Below the pieces are notes generated by a model. The model was not told where the DNA came from and did not search any database. It worked only from the letters and a program-made list of their open reading frames with translations. A stretch of 64,000 bases of DNA from Lonsdalea populi (GTDB lineage Bacteria; Pseudomonadota; Gammaproteobacteria; Enterobacterales; Enterobacteriaceae): NCBI RefSeq assembly GCF_015999465.1, contig NZ_CP065534.1, positions 1,240,001-1,304,000 of the forward strand. Reading direction: 5' to 3'. Shown here piece by piece: positions 28,444 through 38,549 of this stretch; position 1 is the stretch's first letter, and every line of letters starts with the position of its first letter. Position numbers and translations under genes: made by a program.

Positions 28444-29501
28444 TGCTGCAACTGGATTTCTCTCAGCAGTTGGGCGATCTGTCGCTCAGCGTCACATCGG
28501 CTCTGCCTGCCAGCGGTATTTCCGCGATATTCGGCGTTTCCGGCGCGGGAAAAACGTCGCTGATCAATGCGATTGCCGGGCTGACCCGGCCCGATCGCGG
28601 ACGTATTCAGCTCAACGATCGGGTGCTGACGGATATCGAACGCCGCATCTCTCTGCCGCCCGAGCAGCGCCATATCGGCTATGTTTTTCAGGATGCGCGG
28701 CTCTTTCCTCATTATCGGGTCGCAGGCAATTTGCGCTACGGCATGGTGCCAGCCATGCGCGGGCAGTTTGACGATATCGTGCAGTTGCTGGGGATTGAAC
28801 ATCTGTTGAAACGGTATCCGCTGACCCTGTCAGGGGGGGAAAAACAGCGGGTGAGCATCGGCCGGGCGCTATTGACTGCGCCGGATCTGTTGCTGATGGA
28901 CGAACCGCTGGCCTCGCTGGACGCGCCGCGCAAGCGAGAGTTGTTGCCTTATCTTGAGCGGTTGGGACGTGAGGTGAAAACGCCGATCCTCTACGTGAGC
29001 CATAGTCTGGAGGAGATCTGGCGTCTGGCGGACCGCGTCTTGGTGCTGGACCAGGGCGAGGTCAAAACGCAAGGCGAGCTGGAAACGGTATGGGCCAGCA
29101 GCGCGTTGCGGCCCTGGCTGCCACGCGAGGAGCAAAGCACTATCCTGAAGACGAACGTGCTGCAGCAGCATCCACGTTATCCAATGACCGCGCTCATGCT
29201 GGGAGACCAGCATCTGTGGGTGCAGAAAATTGACGCGCCGCTCTACAGCGCGCAGCGCATCCGTATCAATGCGGCGGATGTCTCGCTGACATTGGAACAA
29301 CCCACGGGGACCAGTATTCGTAACGTGCTGGCGGCGCGGGTGACGGAGTGTCTGGAGGTCGGCGATCAGGTTGAGGTCAAACTGCGGGTCGGCGGTCAGG
29401 CCCTGTGGGCGAAAATCACCCCGTGGGCCAGAGATGAGCTGGGATTGTGCCCGGACCAACGGCTGTTCGCGCAGATCAAAAGCGTTTCAATCACGCCTTG
29501 A
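28443..29501 (+). CDS. modC: Molybdate ABC transporter ATPase
   Basis: ModC hydrolyses ATP to drive molybdate import. From the ATG at 28443, overlapping the modB stop, there are 352 residues, the E. coli length. Walker A is GVSGAGKTS (about residue 31), signature [16 protein letters not shown] (about residue 127) and Walker [13 protein letters not shown]. The C-terminal MOP domain from about residue 290 ([14 protein letters not shown]) binds molybdate and gives feedback. An earlier in-frame ATG at 28356 lies inside modB and was not chosen. Confidence 0.96.
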   Translation: MLQLDFSQQLGDLSLSVTSALPASGISAIFGVSGAGKTSLINAIAGLTRPDRGRIQLNDRVLTDIERRISLPPEQRHIGYVFQDARLFPHYRVAGNLRYGMVPAMRGQFDDIVQLLGIEHLLKRYPLTLSGGEKQRVSIGRALLTAPDLLLMDEPLASLDAPRKRELLPYLERLGREVKTPILYVSHSLEEIWRLADRVLVLDQGEVKTQGELETVWASSALRPWLPREEQSTILKTNVLQQHPRYPMTALMLGDQHLWVQKIDAPLYSAQRIRINAADVSLTLEQPTGTSIRNVLAARVTECLEVGDQVEVKLRVGGQALWAKITPWARDELGLCPDQRLFAQIKSVSITP

Positions 29502-29515
29502 TCTGTGTTCCGGAA

Positions 29516-29538
29516 CAGGCTGCCGGCATGGCAGCCTG
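29516..29538. terminator. Symmetrical hairpin between convergent modC and ybhA
   Basis: CAGGCTGCC and GGCAGCCTG form a perfect nine-base stem with a five-base loop in the 49-bp gap. Neither side has a good T run, so termination is likely but not certain. Confidence 0.6.
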
Positions 29539-29550
29539 TGCGCCGTGCAA

Positions 29551-30369
29551 TCAAAGAATTCGTTTCATAATCAGTTCTGCAATGCCCGGTTCTTCGTTGT
29601 GACCGATCACGACATCCGCGCTCTCTTTAACCGCATCGGCGCTGTTGCCCATCGCGACGCCCAGACCGACCGTAGAGAGCATGCTGATGTCATTGAAGTT
29701 GTCGCCGAAAGCGACGATATCCTGCATCTGCAGCCCTTGCTCTTCCACCCAGCGGCGCAGCAGCTTGCCTTTGCTGTTGCCGGACTGAGCCACATCGACC
29801 TGATCCTTCCACGACCATTCGCAGGTGACGCCGAGCCCTTGTTCCACTTGTTGCGCGAAACCATTCAGGTGGGCATTGTCCGGATGGTGAGTGGCGAATT
29901 TCCAGATCTGATGCGCGCGCGAGGTTTCTTCCTCCAGACTCTCCACGTGGCGGAAGTGGGGTCGTTGGTCTGCCGGCAGCGTTTCAGACCAGGCCAGAGC
30001 GCGGACGACGTGACCGGTCGGTTTTTCATAAAACATGTGGTCGTCGGCGTACATCAAACCGTGGATATCGAACTGCTGCAGTTTTTTCAGCACGCCTCTG
30101 GCCTGTTCCGACGTCAGCGGATGACCTTCCGAGGTACGCTTTGTCTGATAATGATACAGATAAAAGCCATTACAGCAGATAGCAGGTGTGTCAAGCTCTA
30201 GCGCCTGATAAAAAGGGCGGATGGCCGAGTGATGACGACCGGAAACGATCAGTACCTTGATCCCGGCCTGCCGAGCCAGGGCAAGCGCTTCCACCGAAGC
30301 AGGCAGAATGGTCTTCTTTGCAGTAAGTAAAGTGCCATCTAGATCGAGGGCGATTGCGCGATAGGTCAT
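29551..30369 (-). CDS. ybhA: HAD-family sugar/pyridoxal phosphate phosphatase YbhA
   Basis: YbhA is a Cof-type HAD phosphatase; the E. coli enzyme acts on pyridoxal phosphate and sugar phosphates. The 272 residues match the family. The nucleophile is Asp9 of DLDGTLL, motif II lies in IVSGR, motif III is the Lys of GNSKGKLL (about 196), and motif IV is FGDNFNDISML (about 221–231). It sits between modC and pgl, as in E. coli, and is divergent from pgl across 219 bp. Confidence 0.93.
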   Translation of the reverse strand: MTYRAIALDLDGTLLTAKKTILPASVEALALARQAGIKVLIVSGRHHSAIRPFYQALELDTPAICCNGFYLYHYQTKRTSEGHPLTSEQARGVLKKLQQFDIHGLMYADDHMFYEKPTGHVVRALAWSETLPADQRPHFRHVESLEEETSRAHQIWKFATHHPDNAHLNGFAQQVEQGLGVTCEWSWKDQVDVAQSGNSKGKLLRRWVEEQGLQMQDIVAFGDNFNDISMLSTVGLGVAMGNSADAVKESADVVIGHNEEPGIAELIMKRIL

Positions 30370-30466
30370 CGTGATTTCTCTCGGGTTATAGGTAAACTTT
30401 TTTCAGATGGTACACCGTAAGGGGGCCGCTGTAGGACCAATTTGTGTCCACCCGGTCTGTCAGCCG

Positions 30467-30481
30467 ACTCTCTCAGAGAGT
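30467..30481. other. Perfect palindrome between ybhA and pgl
   Basis: ACTCTCT-C-AGAGAGT, seven-base arms about one central base, in the divergent ybhA/pgl promoter region. It could be an operator; no known consensus was recognised. Confidence 0.3.
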
Positions 30482-30588
30482 GAATCAGGGTATAACCGCT
30501 CCCGTATTGAGGAGCGATGCGGTGTTCCGGTCTACTATTGATGTCTGAGTGCTAAGAAGCGCAATCCGTGTTTAAAAAGGAGAGTCTA

Positions 30589-31587
30589 ATGCAGCAAGTG
30601 GTTTATACCGCCAGTCCCGAAAGTCAGCACATTCACGTGTGGCGGCTGAATAGTGAAGGCGAGTTGACGTTGTTACAGGTCGTTGAAGCTCCTGGGCAGG
30701 TTCAGCCCATGGTGGTTGCCCCTGATAAACGTCACCTTTACGTCGGCGTGCGTCCGTCGTTCGGCGTAATCAGCTACCGTATCGCGCCGGACGGCGCGTT
30801 GACGCAGGCGGGCGTGGCTGCGCTGCCCGGAAGCCCGACGCATTTGTCTACCGACCACGAAGGCCGTTTTCTGTTCAGCGCGTCATACAGTAATGCCTGT
30901 ATCAGCGTCAGCCCGATTAGCGACGATGGCGTGGCAGGGGAGTTTATTCAGCAGTTGGATGGCCTGGAAGGCTGCCACTCCACCAATATCGATCCGGATA
31001 ATCAGGTGTTGTGGGCGCCCTGTCTGAAAGAAGATCGCATTCGTCTGTACGATCTGTCGTCAGAAGGAAAACTCAGAGAGCATCAGCCCGCCGTGCTGCC
31101 TGCCGCCGCGGGAGCTGGCCCGCGCCATATGGTCTTTCACCCTAACAACCGCTTTACCTACTGCGTCAACGAACTGGACAGCACGGTCGATGTTTTTGAA
31201 CTTAAGGACGCCCACGGCAACATCGCCCGCGTGCAGACGCTGGATGTGATGCCGGAGGATTTCACCGGCACGCGTTGGGCGGCAGATATCCATATCACCC
31301 CGAACGGCCGTTTCCTGTACACCACCGATCGCACCGCCAGCGTAGTTAGTCTCCTCGGGGTATCGGACGACGGTAGCCATCTGACGCTCATCGGCCATCA
31401 GCCGACGGAGATCCAACCGCGCGGTTTCAACATCGATAACAGCGGTCAGTTCCTGATTGTAGCGGGTCAGAAGTCGCACCATATCGAGGTCTATCAGATC
31501 AACGCCGAGGGCGGACATCTGCAGCCGCTATCGCGTTATGCAGTAGGGCAGGGACCGATGTGGGTAACGATTCTGACGCTGGATTAA
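30589..31587 (+). CDS. pgl: 6-phosphogluconolactonase
   Basis: Pgl hydrolyses 6-phosphogluconolactone in the oxidative pentose phosphate pathway. This is the beta-propeller (lactonase) type of enterobacteria rather than the DevB type. The 332 residues from the ATG at 30589 (after AAAGGAGAG) compare with 331 in E. coli, starting [13 protein letters not shown]. Repeats carrying GRFLF/FLYTTDR and HPNNRF motifs indicate the blades. [12 protein letters not shown] is the most conserved active-site segment. The upstream TTT-AAA-AAG frame with a GTG at 30568 was rejected because the ribosome site lies inside it. Confidence 0.95.
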   Translation: MQQVVYTASPESQHIHVWRLNSEGELTLLQVVEAPGQVQPMVVAPDKRHLYVGVRPSFGVISYRIAPDGALTQAGVAALPGSPTHLSTDHEGRFLFSASYSNACISVSPISDDGVAGEFIQQLDGLEGCHSTNIDPDNQVLWAPCLKEDRIRLYDLSSEGKLREHQPAVLPAAAGAGPRHMVFHPNNRFTYCVNELDSTVDVFELKDAHGNIARVQTLDVMPEDFTGTRWAADIHITPNGRFLYTTDRTASVVSLLGVSDDGSHLTLIGHQPTEIQPRGFNIDNSGQFLIVAGQKSHHIEVYQINAEGGHLQPLSRYAVGQGPMWVTILTLD

Positions 31588-31609
31588 GCCTGAAGTGATG
31601 CAAGAAAAC

Positions 31610-31634
31610 CCGGTGCGGATGTCGTCCGCACCGG
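31610..31634 (-). terminator. Terminator of the LVIVD-repeat gene
   Basis: CCGGTGCGGA, five-base loop, TCCGCACCGG: a perfect ten-base stem. On the minus strand it is followed by GTTTTC. It lies between two convergent genes and could also stop pgl. Confidence 0.85.
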
Positions 31635-31643
31635 AGTTATGCA

Positions 31644-32894
31644 CTATCCGCGGTATTCGATGATAGACAGCCCGGCGTTGTAGTCCGTGCTGTACACAAT
31701 CCCCTCTGCATCCACAAATACGTCGCATGACTGAATGACACGCGGACGTCCGGGACGCCGGTCCATCATTCGGTCTGGCGCGGCGGGCACCAGCGCGCCG
31801 GTTTCTTTGGGACGATAAGGATTGCTGATGTCGTAGACGCGCACGCCCGCGTTCTGATAGGTCGCGAAGATGAGCGTTGAGCTGATGAAGCTGCCGGGAC
31901 GATTCTCATGCAGGTTATGCGGCCCGAAATGCGCGCCTTTCTTCACATAATCCACTTCGTTCGGCTGGGGGAAGGTCGCGATACTGACCGGGTTGGTCGG
32001 CTCGCGAATATCGAACACCCAAATCAGTTTTTCCCCGTCTTCCTGATGGTCCAGCACCGCTTCGTCCAGCACGATCAGCAAATCGCGATCCGGCAAAGGC
32101 AGCGCGGTGTGCGTGCCTCCGCCGAACGGCGGACTCCAGTTACGGTGGCTGATCGGCTTCGGCTGTGTGCGGTCGCTCACATCCAGCAGCATCAGCCCGC
32201 CGTCGCGCCAGCTGCCGTAGGCCGTATCGCCGCTGACGATAGCGTGGTGCAGCGCGTAGCGTTTCCCTTCCGGCCAGTCAGGCGTTTCGCCGCCGGCGGT
32301 GTGCATGCCCGGCAGCCAGTAACGTCCTGCGACTTCCGGCTTACGCGGATCGGCCAGATCGATGGTCAGGAAAATGTAGTCGCTGTAGCCTTCCAGCAGC
32401 GCGGACACGTAAGCCCAGCGCCCGCCGACGTACCAGATACGATGGATGCCGATGCCGTTCAGAGGTAGGAAGCCGATCTCCTGCGGTTTGTCCGGGCGCG
32501 AGATGTCAAATATCCGCAGACCCGCGCTCCAGGCATTGCCTTGCTGACGCGTATCCACCGTCTCGGCGACGGAACGGGTGTAATAGACTTTTTCCTCGGC
32601 GAAGTTCGCATCGGCGAACAGATCGCGGGCGTTGACGACCAATAACAGGTCATCGTGCGTTTGCAGATGGATATTCCAGGTGCCCGGCGGGGCGGCGATA
32701 AAACCCACCGTTTTGGGGTTGATGGGGTCGCGAACGTCGACGATGGAAACGCCCTGCGACACCATATGGCCGATATACGCGTAGCCCCGATGAACCATCA
32801 CCTGTATGCCATCAGAGCGTCCGCCCTGATCGCTATGGCCGATTAGCCGCATATTGCGGCTGTAATCGGGGGTGGGCAAAGGTGCTGATGCCAT
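31644..32894 (-). CDS. LVIVD-repeat beta-propeller protein of unknown function
   Basis: The 416-residue product is built of repeats of the LVIVD type: GVSIVDVRDPINPKTVG, GLRIFDISRPDKPQEIG, FLTIDLADPRKPEVAG, GLMLLDVSDRTQPKPI, IWVFDIREPTNPVSIA and VRVYDISNPYRPKETG, each about 55–60 residues apart. Such proteins fold as beta-propellers and their biochemical role is not settled. There is no signal peptide, so it is probably cytoplasmic. It is rich in conserved His and Trp between blades (GIHRIWYVGGRW, HFGPHNLHENRPG), which hints at a ligand or metal site. It starts 12 bp behind a periplasmic sugar-type binding protein gene on the same strand, so they form a two-gene operon. Confidence 0.8.
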   Translation of the reverse strand: MASAPLPTPDYSRNMRLIGHSDQGGRSDGIQVMVHRGYAYIGHMVSQGVSIVDVRDPINPKTVGFIAAPPGTWNIHLQTHDDLLLVVNARDLFADANFAEEKVYYTRSVAETVDTRQQGNAWSAGLRIFDISRPDKPQEIGFLPLNGIGIHRIWYVGGRWAYVSALLEGYSDYIFLTIDLADPRKPEVAGRYWLPGMHTAGGETPDWPEGKRYALHHAIVSGDTAYGSWRDGGLMLLDVSDRTQPKPISHRNWSPPFGGGTHTALPLPDRDLLIVLDEAVLDHQEDGEKLIWVFDIREPTNPVSIATFPQPNEVDYVKKGAHFGPHNLHENRPGSFISSTLIFATYQNAGVRVYDISNPYRPKETGALVPAAPDRMMDRRPGRPRVIQSCDVFVDAEGIVYSTDYNAGLSIIEYRG

Positions 32895-32906
32895 AACTCG
32901 CCTCCG

Positions 32907-33983
32907 TTATTTCGCTTTTGCAGCCAGTGTAGCAAACCACGGGGCGATGAAATCATCCGTCTGGCCCCAGCCCGGAATGATCTTGCCCAGGCTGGCGACG
33001 TTGACCGGGCCCGGCTGGCTTGCCAGCAGCGCCTGAGGAATCGAGGCGGCGGTAAATTCGTAGGTGGCAGGCGTCGGTTCGCCGGCGATTTTGTTGGCGA
33101 CCAGTCGCAGGTTCACTTTACCGATCAGTTTCGGGTCCACGGCGACGCTGACTTTCCACGGGCTTGAGGCTTCACGCATCAACTGCAGATCCTGATTGGA
33201 GATGTCGATGCTGTAGAGTTTGATCTCCGTCCGTCCGTTCTCTTTGAGCGCTTTGTAAGCGCCCTGACTGAAGGCATCCCAGGTTCCCCAGATCGCATCA
33301 ATCTTGCCCTTCGGGTATTTTGCCAATACCGCGCCGACTTTGTTGGCGGTGTCGCCCTGCACGTCGGAAGAGACGGCGCCGATAGATTCCAGCTCTTTAA
33401 TACCAGGATTGGCTTTCAGCAGTTGCTGGTAGGCCGCCTGACGGCGTTCCATTGGCGGGAATCCGGCGACCCACAGCTTGATAATGTTGGCTTTGCCGTT
33501 GAAATCTTTTATCAACTGGCCGAAAGACTCCTTGGCCAAAGAGGCATCATCCTGTTGGGTGACGGTCACGCCGGGAATATCCCGGTTCACCGCGGTGTCA
33601 AATACCGCGACCTTGATGCCGCTATCCACGATGCGCTGTAGCAGCTCGGTGGAGTACGGGTCTCGCCCCTGAGACAGGATAATGCCGTCGTATTTTTGGC
33701 TGATAGCCTGATTGACGAAGTCCTGGAAGCGGGCGTCATCGCCATTGCTCAGGAACGTATTGACTTTGAAGCCGAGTTTTTTCCCCTCTTCCAGCACGCC
33801 GGAAACGAACTGGGTGGTGTTGTCATCAGAGCCCAAATTACGGATGACGGCGATACGTATCGGACCGCTGTGGTTGGCCAGCGCGGCAGGCAGCGGAGCA
33901 AGAGTGGGGGTATTTTCTGCCGATGCAGGCAGCGCGATCGTCATGCTTAATGCCACTAACGCGGCGTGAAACGTCTTCATCAT
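32907..33983 (-). CDS. Periplasmic solute-binding protein, ribose (type 1) family
   Basis: The 358-residue product has a signal peptide (about 22 residues, cleaved after PASA) and a type 1 periplasmic-binding-protein fold (IRIAVIRNLGSDDNTTQFVSG; QAISQKYDGIILSQGRD; GKIDAIWGTWDAFSQGAYKAL). Such proteins bind sugars or similar small molecules for ABC importers. No permease or ATPase gene is adjacent; the only neighbour is the LVIVD-repeat gene 12 bp downstream. AAGGAG lies before two consecutive ATG codons; the second (33980) has the better spacing. The ligand is unknown. Confidence 0.85.
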   Translation of the reverse strand: MMKTFHAALVALSMTIALPASAENTPTLAPLPAALANHSGPIRIAVIRNLGSDDNTTQFVSGVLEEGKKLGFKVNTFLSNGDDARFQDFVNQAISQKYDGIILSQGRDPYSTELLQRIVDSGIKVAVFDTAVNRDIPGVTVTQQDDASLAKESFGQLIKDFNGKANIIKLWVAGFPPMERRQAAYQQLLKANPGIKELESIGAVSSDVQGDTANKVGAVLAKYPKGKIDAIWGTWDAFSQGAYKALKENGRTEIKLYSIDISNQDLQLMREASSPWKVSVAVDPKLIGKVNLRLVANKIAGEPTPATYEFTAASIPQALLASQPGPVNVASLGKIIPGWGQTDDFIAPWFATLAAKAK

Positions 33984-34227
33984 GGGCTCCTTGGTGGGAA
34001 ATCGTGTTGCCAGCTTATGGATATCTTTATGTCTGGATGTCTATTTGTCCGGATGGAGCATCATAGCGACAACGGTGAAAGGTGCAAAGAGCCCGCGTTA
34101 TGTTTTTTGGTTTTATCTTATAACGTGTTGTCCATCATTTCGGAGGTCAGGGATCGGCGAGAAAAGTGAATGCGGGAAGGGGGATCAATTAGGCCCCCGC
34201 TCAGCGCGGCGGGAGCACGATTGACGC

Positions 34228-34659
34228 TTATTCAGCGAAGAAAGACACGCCCTGACCCACGTTGCAGCGGTAGCTCAGCGTAGTGCCGCGCTGTTGCAGA
34301 CTGGGCAGATCGTACATGTAGGTCGTGAAATTGACGATGTTGTCCGGCAGTACCTGATAGCGCATAAATTGCTGAATGGGCTTGCCGTCGTTCGCCACCG
34401 TAAAGTGCTCATCGCTGAATGACAGGGTACTGTTCCCCGTCAAGCGATAGGCCTGAATACGCAGGCCGCCCTGGGTCTGGCTGGCGGCGGCGCCATTCTG
34501 CGGCGTGCATTGCGAAAGGTCGATACTGACGGCTACTTCACTTCCCTGATTCAGCGCATTGATAATGGCCGACTGGCTGGTCAGCGGTCTGGCAGCGCAG
34601 GCGCCCGCAGCGACGGTGAGTAAGGATGCGGCTAAAAACAGCGGGGTCATACGAGACAT
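34228..34659 (-). CDS. VirK-like secreted protein
   Basis: The 143-residue product has a signal peptide (about 20 residues, cleaved after AGACA) and a small domain of the VirK type: SAIINALNQGSEVAVSIDLSQCTP, GLRIQAYRL, FSDEHFTV and the closing YRCNVGQGVSF. Two cysteines (CTP and YRC) could form a disulfide. VirK proteins were first noted in Agrobacterium and Ralstonia virulence regions; their function is not known. I chose the ATG at 34659 because AAGGAGG stands six bases upstream. A longer start at 34734 would hide the signal peptide. The family call is from memory of the motif and is moderately sure. Confidence 0.65.
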   Translation of the reverse strand: MSRMTPLFLAASLLTVAAGACAARPLTSQSAIINALNQGSEVAVSIDLSQCTPQNGAAASQTQGGLRIQAYRLTGNSTLSFSDEHFTVANDGKPIQQFMRYQVLPDNIVNFTTYMYDLPSLQQRGTTLSYRCNVGQGVSFFAE

Positions 34660-34993
34660 AAACGTCCTCCTTGATGTGAATAAAATCCCTGTAGATCTTG
34701 TTGGATTAAAGAGCATAGACGGATCTGGCGGCATGAGCCTAGCACTTTACGGTTTATATATTTAAAGCACTAACAAAAAATATTTGAATACAAGGTATTA
34801 CACCCCATCGAAAAACTAGATCAGGAATTCTTCGTTCTCGGTTTATCCGCCGTCTGTCTCGCGCAGCCGTTGTCATCGATGTGAGCTCGGTCAAAGCCGT
34901 CGATATTGTGGCGGGATAACGCTTTAGTTATCAGCAGGAAAATGCAGACTGAGGCGGCGTTCAGGCGAAAGGGAAAATCGAAGGAAGGGGTAA
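34660..34993. other. AT-rich spacer between the VirK-like gene and metG
   Basis: This 334-bp gap contains an AT-rich tract (34745–34800) that should hold the promoter of the VirK-like gene on the minus strand. No hexamer pair was convincing. No gene or repeat was seen. Confidence 0.5.
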
Positions 34994-35023
34994 TAAAAAC
35001 AGGCTGAGCCGAAGCCCAGCCTG
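34994..35023 (-). terminator. Terminator of metG
   Basis: CAGGCTG and CAGCCTG pair around AGCCGAAGCC; on the minus strand the stem is followed by TTTTATTA, eight bases after the metG stop. Confidence 0.85.
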
Positions 35024-35030
35024 ACAGGGA

Positions 35031-37061
35031 TTATTTGACCGCCATACCCGGCTGTGCGCCGCTGTCCGGGCTCATCAGGAAGATGTCTTTCCCGCCGGGA
35101 CCTGCTGCCATCACCATGCCTTCGGAGATACCGAAACGCATTTTACGCGGTGCAAGGTTCGCGACCATGATTGTCAGGCGGCCTTCCAGTTGGGTGGGAT
35201 CGGGATAGGCTGCGCGGATCCCCGAGAAGACCTGACGCGTTTCGCCGCCCAAATCCAGAGACAGGCGCAGCAGTTTGTCCGAACCCTCCACCAATTCTGC
35301 CTTCTGAATCAGTGCGATACGCATATCGACCTTGTCAAAATCGTTAAACGTGATGGTGTCCTGAATCGGATTGTCCGCCAGCGGCCCGCTGACCGGCGTA
35401 GCGGCGGCCTCGATGTCCTGCCTGGAGGCTTCGATCATCGCTTCGATGTTTTTCGGATCGATTCGGTTGAACAGCGCCTTGAACGGATTGACCTGGTGCC
35501 CCAGTAGCGGTTGAGTCAGCGTACCCCACTGCAGATCCGTATTCAGAAACGCTTCGGCACGTTCAGCCAATGAAGGCAGCACCGGTTTGAGATAGGTCAT
35601 CAATACGCGGAACAGGTTGATGCCCATGGAGCAGATCGCGTGCAGATCGGCGTCGCGGCCTTCTTCCTTCGCCACGACCCACGGAGCCTGTTCGTCCACA
35701 TAGCGGTTGGCATGGTCGGCCAACGCCATAATTTCACGAATGGCTTTGCCGGATTCACGGCTGCTGAACGCGTCGGCAATGCTGTCGGCCGCGTCGGTAA
35801 AGGTTTTGTACAGCGCCGGGTCGGCCAGCGTATCGGCCAGCTTGCCGTCGAAACGCTTGTTGATGAAACCTGCGTTGCGCGAGGCCAGGTTGACGACTTT
35901 GTTGACGATGTCGGCGTTCACGCGTTGCACGAAGTCTTCCAGGTTAAGGTCGATATCGTCAATGCGGGAAGAGAGCTTGGCCGCGTAGTAGTAACGCAGG
36001 CAGTCGGCGTCCAGATATTTCAGATAGGTGTCTGCTTTGATGAAAGTGCCGCGAGATTTGGACATCTTCGCGCCGTTCACCGTTACATAGCCGTGGACAA
36101 ACAGGTTGGTCGGTTTGCGGAAGTTGCTGCCTTCCAGCATGGCGGGCCAGAACAGACTGTGGAAGTAGACGATATCTTTGCCGATGAAATGATAGAGATC
36201 GGCGTCAGAGTCTTTATGCCAGTAGTCGTCGAAATTCAGATCGTCGCGCTTGTCGCACAGGTTCTTGAATGAACCCATGTAGCCGATCGGCGCATCGAGC
36301 CAGACGTAGAAGTATTTGCCCGGCGCATCCGGCACTTCGAAGCCGAAGTAGGGCGCATCGCGGCTGATGTCCCACTGTTGGAGACCGGAGTCGAACCACT
36401 CCTGCATTTTGTTCGCGACCTGATCCTGCAGCGCGCCAGAGCGCGTCCAGGCTTGCAGCATGTCGCTGAAAGCGGGCAGATCGAAGAAGAAGTGTTCGCT
36501 GTCGCGCATGATCGGCGTCGCGCCGGAAATCGCCGATTTCGGATCGATCAGCTCGATCGGCGTGTAGGTCGCACCGCATACTTCGCAGTTGTCGCCATAC
36601 TGATCTGCCGCTTTACATTTCGGGCAGGTTCCCTTCACAAAGCGGTCCGGCAGGAACATGCTTTTTTCCGGATCGAACAGCTGGGAGATCGTGCGGCTCT
36701 TGATATAGCCGTTTTCTTTCAGACGGCGATAAATCAGCGTGGACAGCTCGCGGTTCTCCTCGCTGTGCGTGGAGTGATAGTTGTCGTAGCTGATGTTAAA
36801 GCCCGCGAAATCCTGCTGATGCTCCTGACTGACGGCCGCAATCATCTCCTCCGGCGCGATCCCCAACTGCTGAGCCTTCAGCATGATAGGCGTACCGTGG
36901 GCGTCATCCGCACAGATGAAATTAACCTGGTTGCCGCGCATTCGCTGATAACGAACCCAGATATCCGCCTGAACGTGTTCAAGCATGTGGCCGAGGTGGA
37001 TAGGACCGTTGGCATAAGGCAGCGCGCACGTGACCAGAATTTTTTTTGCGACTTGAGTCAT
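35031..37061 (-). CDS. metG: Methionyl-tRNA synthetase
   Basis: MetG charges tRNA-Met and initiator tRNA. From the ATG at 37061 there are 676 residues (E. coli 677), beginning [19 protein letters not shown]. Class I signatures are HLGH (about residue 24) and KMSKS (about residue 333). The zinc knuckle has CPKC and CEVC (about residues 146–162). The C-terminal EMAP/tRNA-binding domain (from about residue 575, IRAAYPDP and [12 protein letters not shown]) makes the dimer. The open frame extends 35 codons upstream, but that part is not conserved. It is divergent from apbC across 227 bp. Confidence 0.97.
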   Translation of the reverse strand: MTQVAKKILVTCALPYANGPIHLGHMLEHVQADIWVRYQRMRGNQVNFICADDAHGTPIMLKAQQLGIAPEEMIAAVSQEHQQDFAGFNISYDNYHSTHSEENRELSTLIYRRLKENGYIKSRTISQLFDPEKSMFLPDRFVKGTCPKCKAADQYGDNCEVCGATYTPIELIDPKSAISGATPIMRDSEHFFFDLPAFSDMLQAWTRSGALQDQVANKMQEWFDSGLQQWDISRDAPYFGFEVPDAPGKYFYVWLDAPIGYMGSFKNLCDKRDDLNFDDYWHKDSDADLYHFIGKDIVYFHSLFWPAMLEGSNFRKPTNLFVHGYVTVNGAKMSKSRGTFIKADTYLKYLDADCLRYYYAAKLSSRIDDIDLNLEDFVQRVNADIVNKVVNLASRNAGFINKRFDGKLADTLADPALYKTFTDAADSIADAFSSRESGKAIREIMALADHANRYVDEQAPWVVAKEEGRDADLHAICSMGINLFRVLMTYLKPVLPSLAERAEAFLNTDLQWGTLTQPLLGHQVNPFKALFNRIDPKNIEAMIEASRQDIEAAATPVSGPLADNPIQDTITFNDFDKVDMRIALIQKAELVEGSDKLLRLSLDLGGETRQVFSGIRAAYPDPTQLEGRLTIMVANLAPRKMRFGISEGMVMAAGPGGKDIFLMSPDSGAQPGMAVK

Positions 37062-37288
37062 AGTGGGGAACTTGCTTGTTATTGAGTGAGAAAGAGCCAC
37101 GATGTTAACCGATAGCGGCTCGGTGCGTAAACCTGTTCTGGAGGCGGCCTCGCGCTCGCGGGACAATGAAAAAAGGCGTCCGGATGCTGTCTGAAAAGAC
37201 TTTGCTCCGTGGCGTTACGCCGGTTCGCGGCGTTCTGTTATGCTTAAAGCCGTGTTCTGATTAATGACAAAAATTTCAAGGAGCCGGG

Positions 37289-38398
37289 ATGAACGATCAT
37301 CTCCCCGGGCACAGCCCTGACGCGCTGCACGAGACGGTGAGCCGCGTACTTGCCGCCTTTAAACACCCGACGTTGAATAAAGATCTGATGGCGCTCAACG
37401 CGCTGCATCACTGCGCGCTGCTGGATGACGTACTGCACATCGAACTCGTAATGCCGTTTGTCTGGCTGAGCGGGCTTGAGGTACTCAAGGAGTCGGTCAG
37501 CGACGAGCTGCTGCGTTTCACCGGCGCAAAAAGCGTGGAGTGGCGACTAACGCACGCGATTGCGACGTTGAGCCGGGCGAACAATCAGCCCGGCGTCAAA
37601 GGGGTGAAAAACATCGTGGCAGTCAGCTCCGGAAAAGGCGGCGTCGGCAAGTCCAGCACCGCCGTGAATCTGGCGCTGGCGCTGGCGGCGGAGGGGGCGA
37701 ACGTGGGGATCCTCGATGCCGATATCTACGGACCGTCCATTCCAACCATGTTGGGGACGACGCACGAACGGCCGACTTCGCCGGACGGTGAGCACATGGC
37801 GCCGATTGTGGCGCACGGCATCGCCTCCAACTCTATCGGTTATTTGGTGACGGACGACAATGCCATGGTGTGGCGGGGGCCGATGGCCAGCAAGGCGCTA
37901 CTTCAACTGCTGCAAGATACGCTTTGGCCGGAGCTCGACTATCTGGTGCTGGATATGCCGCCGGGCACGGGCGATATTCAGCTGACGCTGGCGCAGAACG
38001 TGCCGGTGACCGGTGCGGTTGTGGTGACCACGCCGCAGGATATCGCGCTGGTGGATGCGATGAAAGGCATCGCCATGTTCGAGAAAGTGAAGGTGCCGGT
38101 GCTGGGCATCGTCGAAAACATGAGTGTGCATATCTGTAGCCACTGCGGCCATCTGGAGCCTATTTTCGGCATGGGCGGCGCGCAAAAGCTGGCGGAGAAA
38201 TATCACTGTGCGCTGCTGGGCCAACTGCCTCTGCACATCTCTTTGCGAGAAGATTTGGATCGCGGCGAACCGACCGTGGTCAGCCAGCCCGACAGTGAGT
38301 TTACCTCGCTCTATCGCGAGCTGGCCGGGCGGGTCGCCGCGCAGTTGTACTGGCAAGGCGACGTCATCCCCACGGAAATCGCGTTTCGCGCGCTATAA
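37289..38398 (+). CDS. apbC: Iron-sulfur cluster carrier protein ApbC (Mrp)
   Basis: ApbC is a cytoplasmic P-loop ATPase that carries [4Fe-4S] clusters to target enzymes. It has 369 residues. An N-terminal DUF59-like domain (about residues 1–95) precedes the Mrp ATPase domain with deviant Walker A SSGKGGVGKSS (about residues 114–124) and switch regions LDADIYGPS and LDMPPGTGD. The cluster-binding CxxC is in ICSHCGH (about residue 283). GGAGCC before the ATG serves as ribosome site. It is divergent from metG, as in E. coli. Confidence 0.96.
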   Translation: MNDHLPGHSPDALHETVSRVLAAFKHPTLNKDLMALNALHHCALLDDVLHIELVMPFVWLSGLEVLKESVSDELLRFTGAKSVEWRLTHAIATLSRANNQPGVKGVKNIVAVSSGKGGVGKSSTAVNLALALAAEGANVGILDADIYGPSIPTMLGTTHERPTSPDGEHMAPIVAHGIASNSIGYLVTDDNAMVWRGPMASKALLQLLQDTLWPELDYLVLDMPPGTGDIQLTLAQNVPVTGAVVVTTPQDIALVDAMKGIAMFEKVKVPVLGIVENMSVHICSHCGHLEPIFGMGGAQKLAEKYHCALLGQLPLHISLREDLDRGEPTVVSQPDSEFTSLYRELAGRVAAQLYWQGDVIPTEIAFRAL

Positions 38399-38549
38399 CG
38401 CTTCATTCCTGTTCGCGTCCTGCTCGGACGCGAACCCCGCCCCGCTTAGTGCTGGCGTGAGAGCGGCTAACTCCCTATAATTGCGGCGTTCAGACACCCT
38501 GAGCGGTGTGTCCCTTCTTTTATTTTTCGTAAACCAGGTCTTTATTGCC

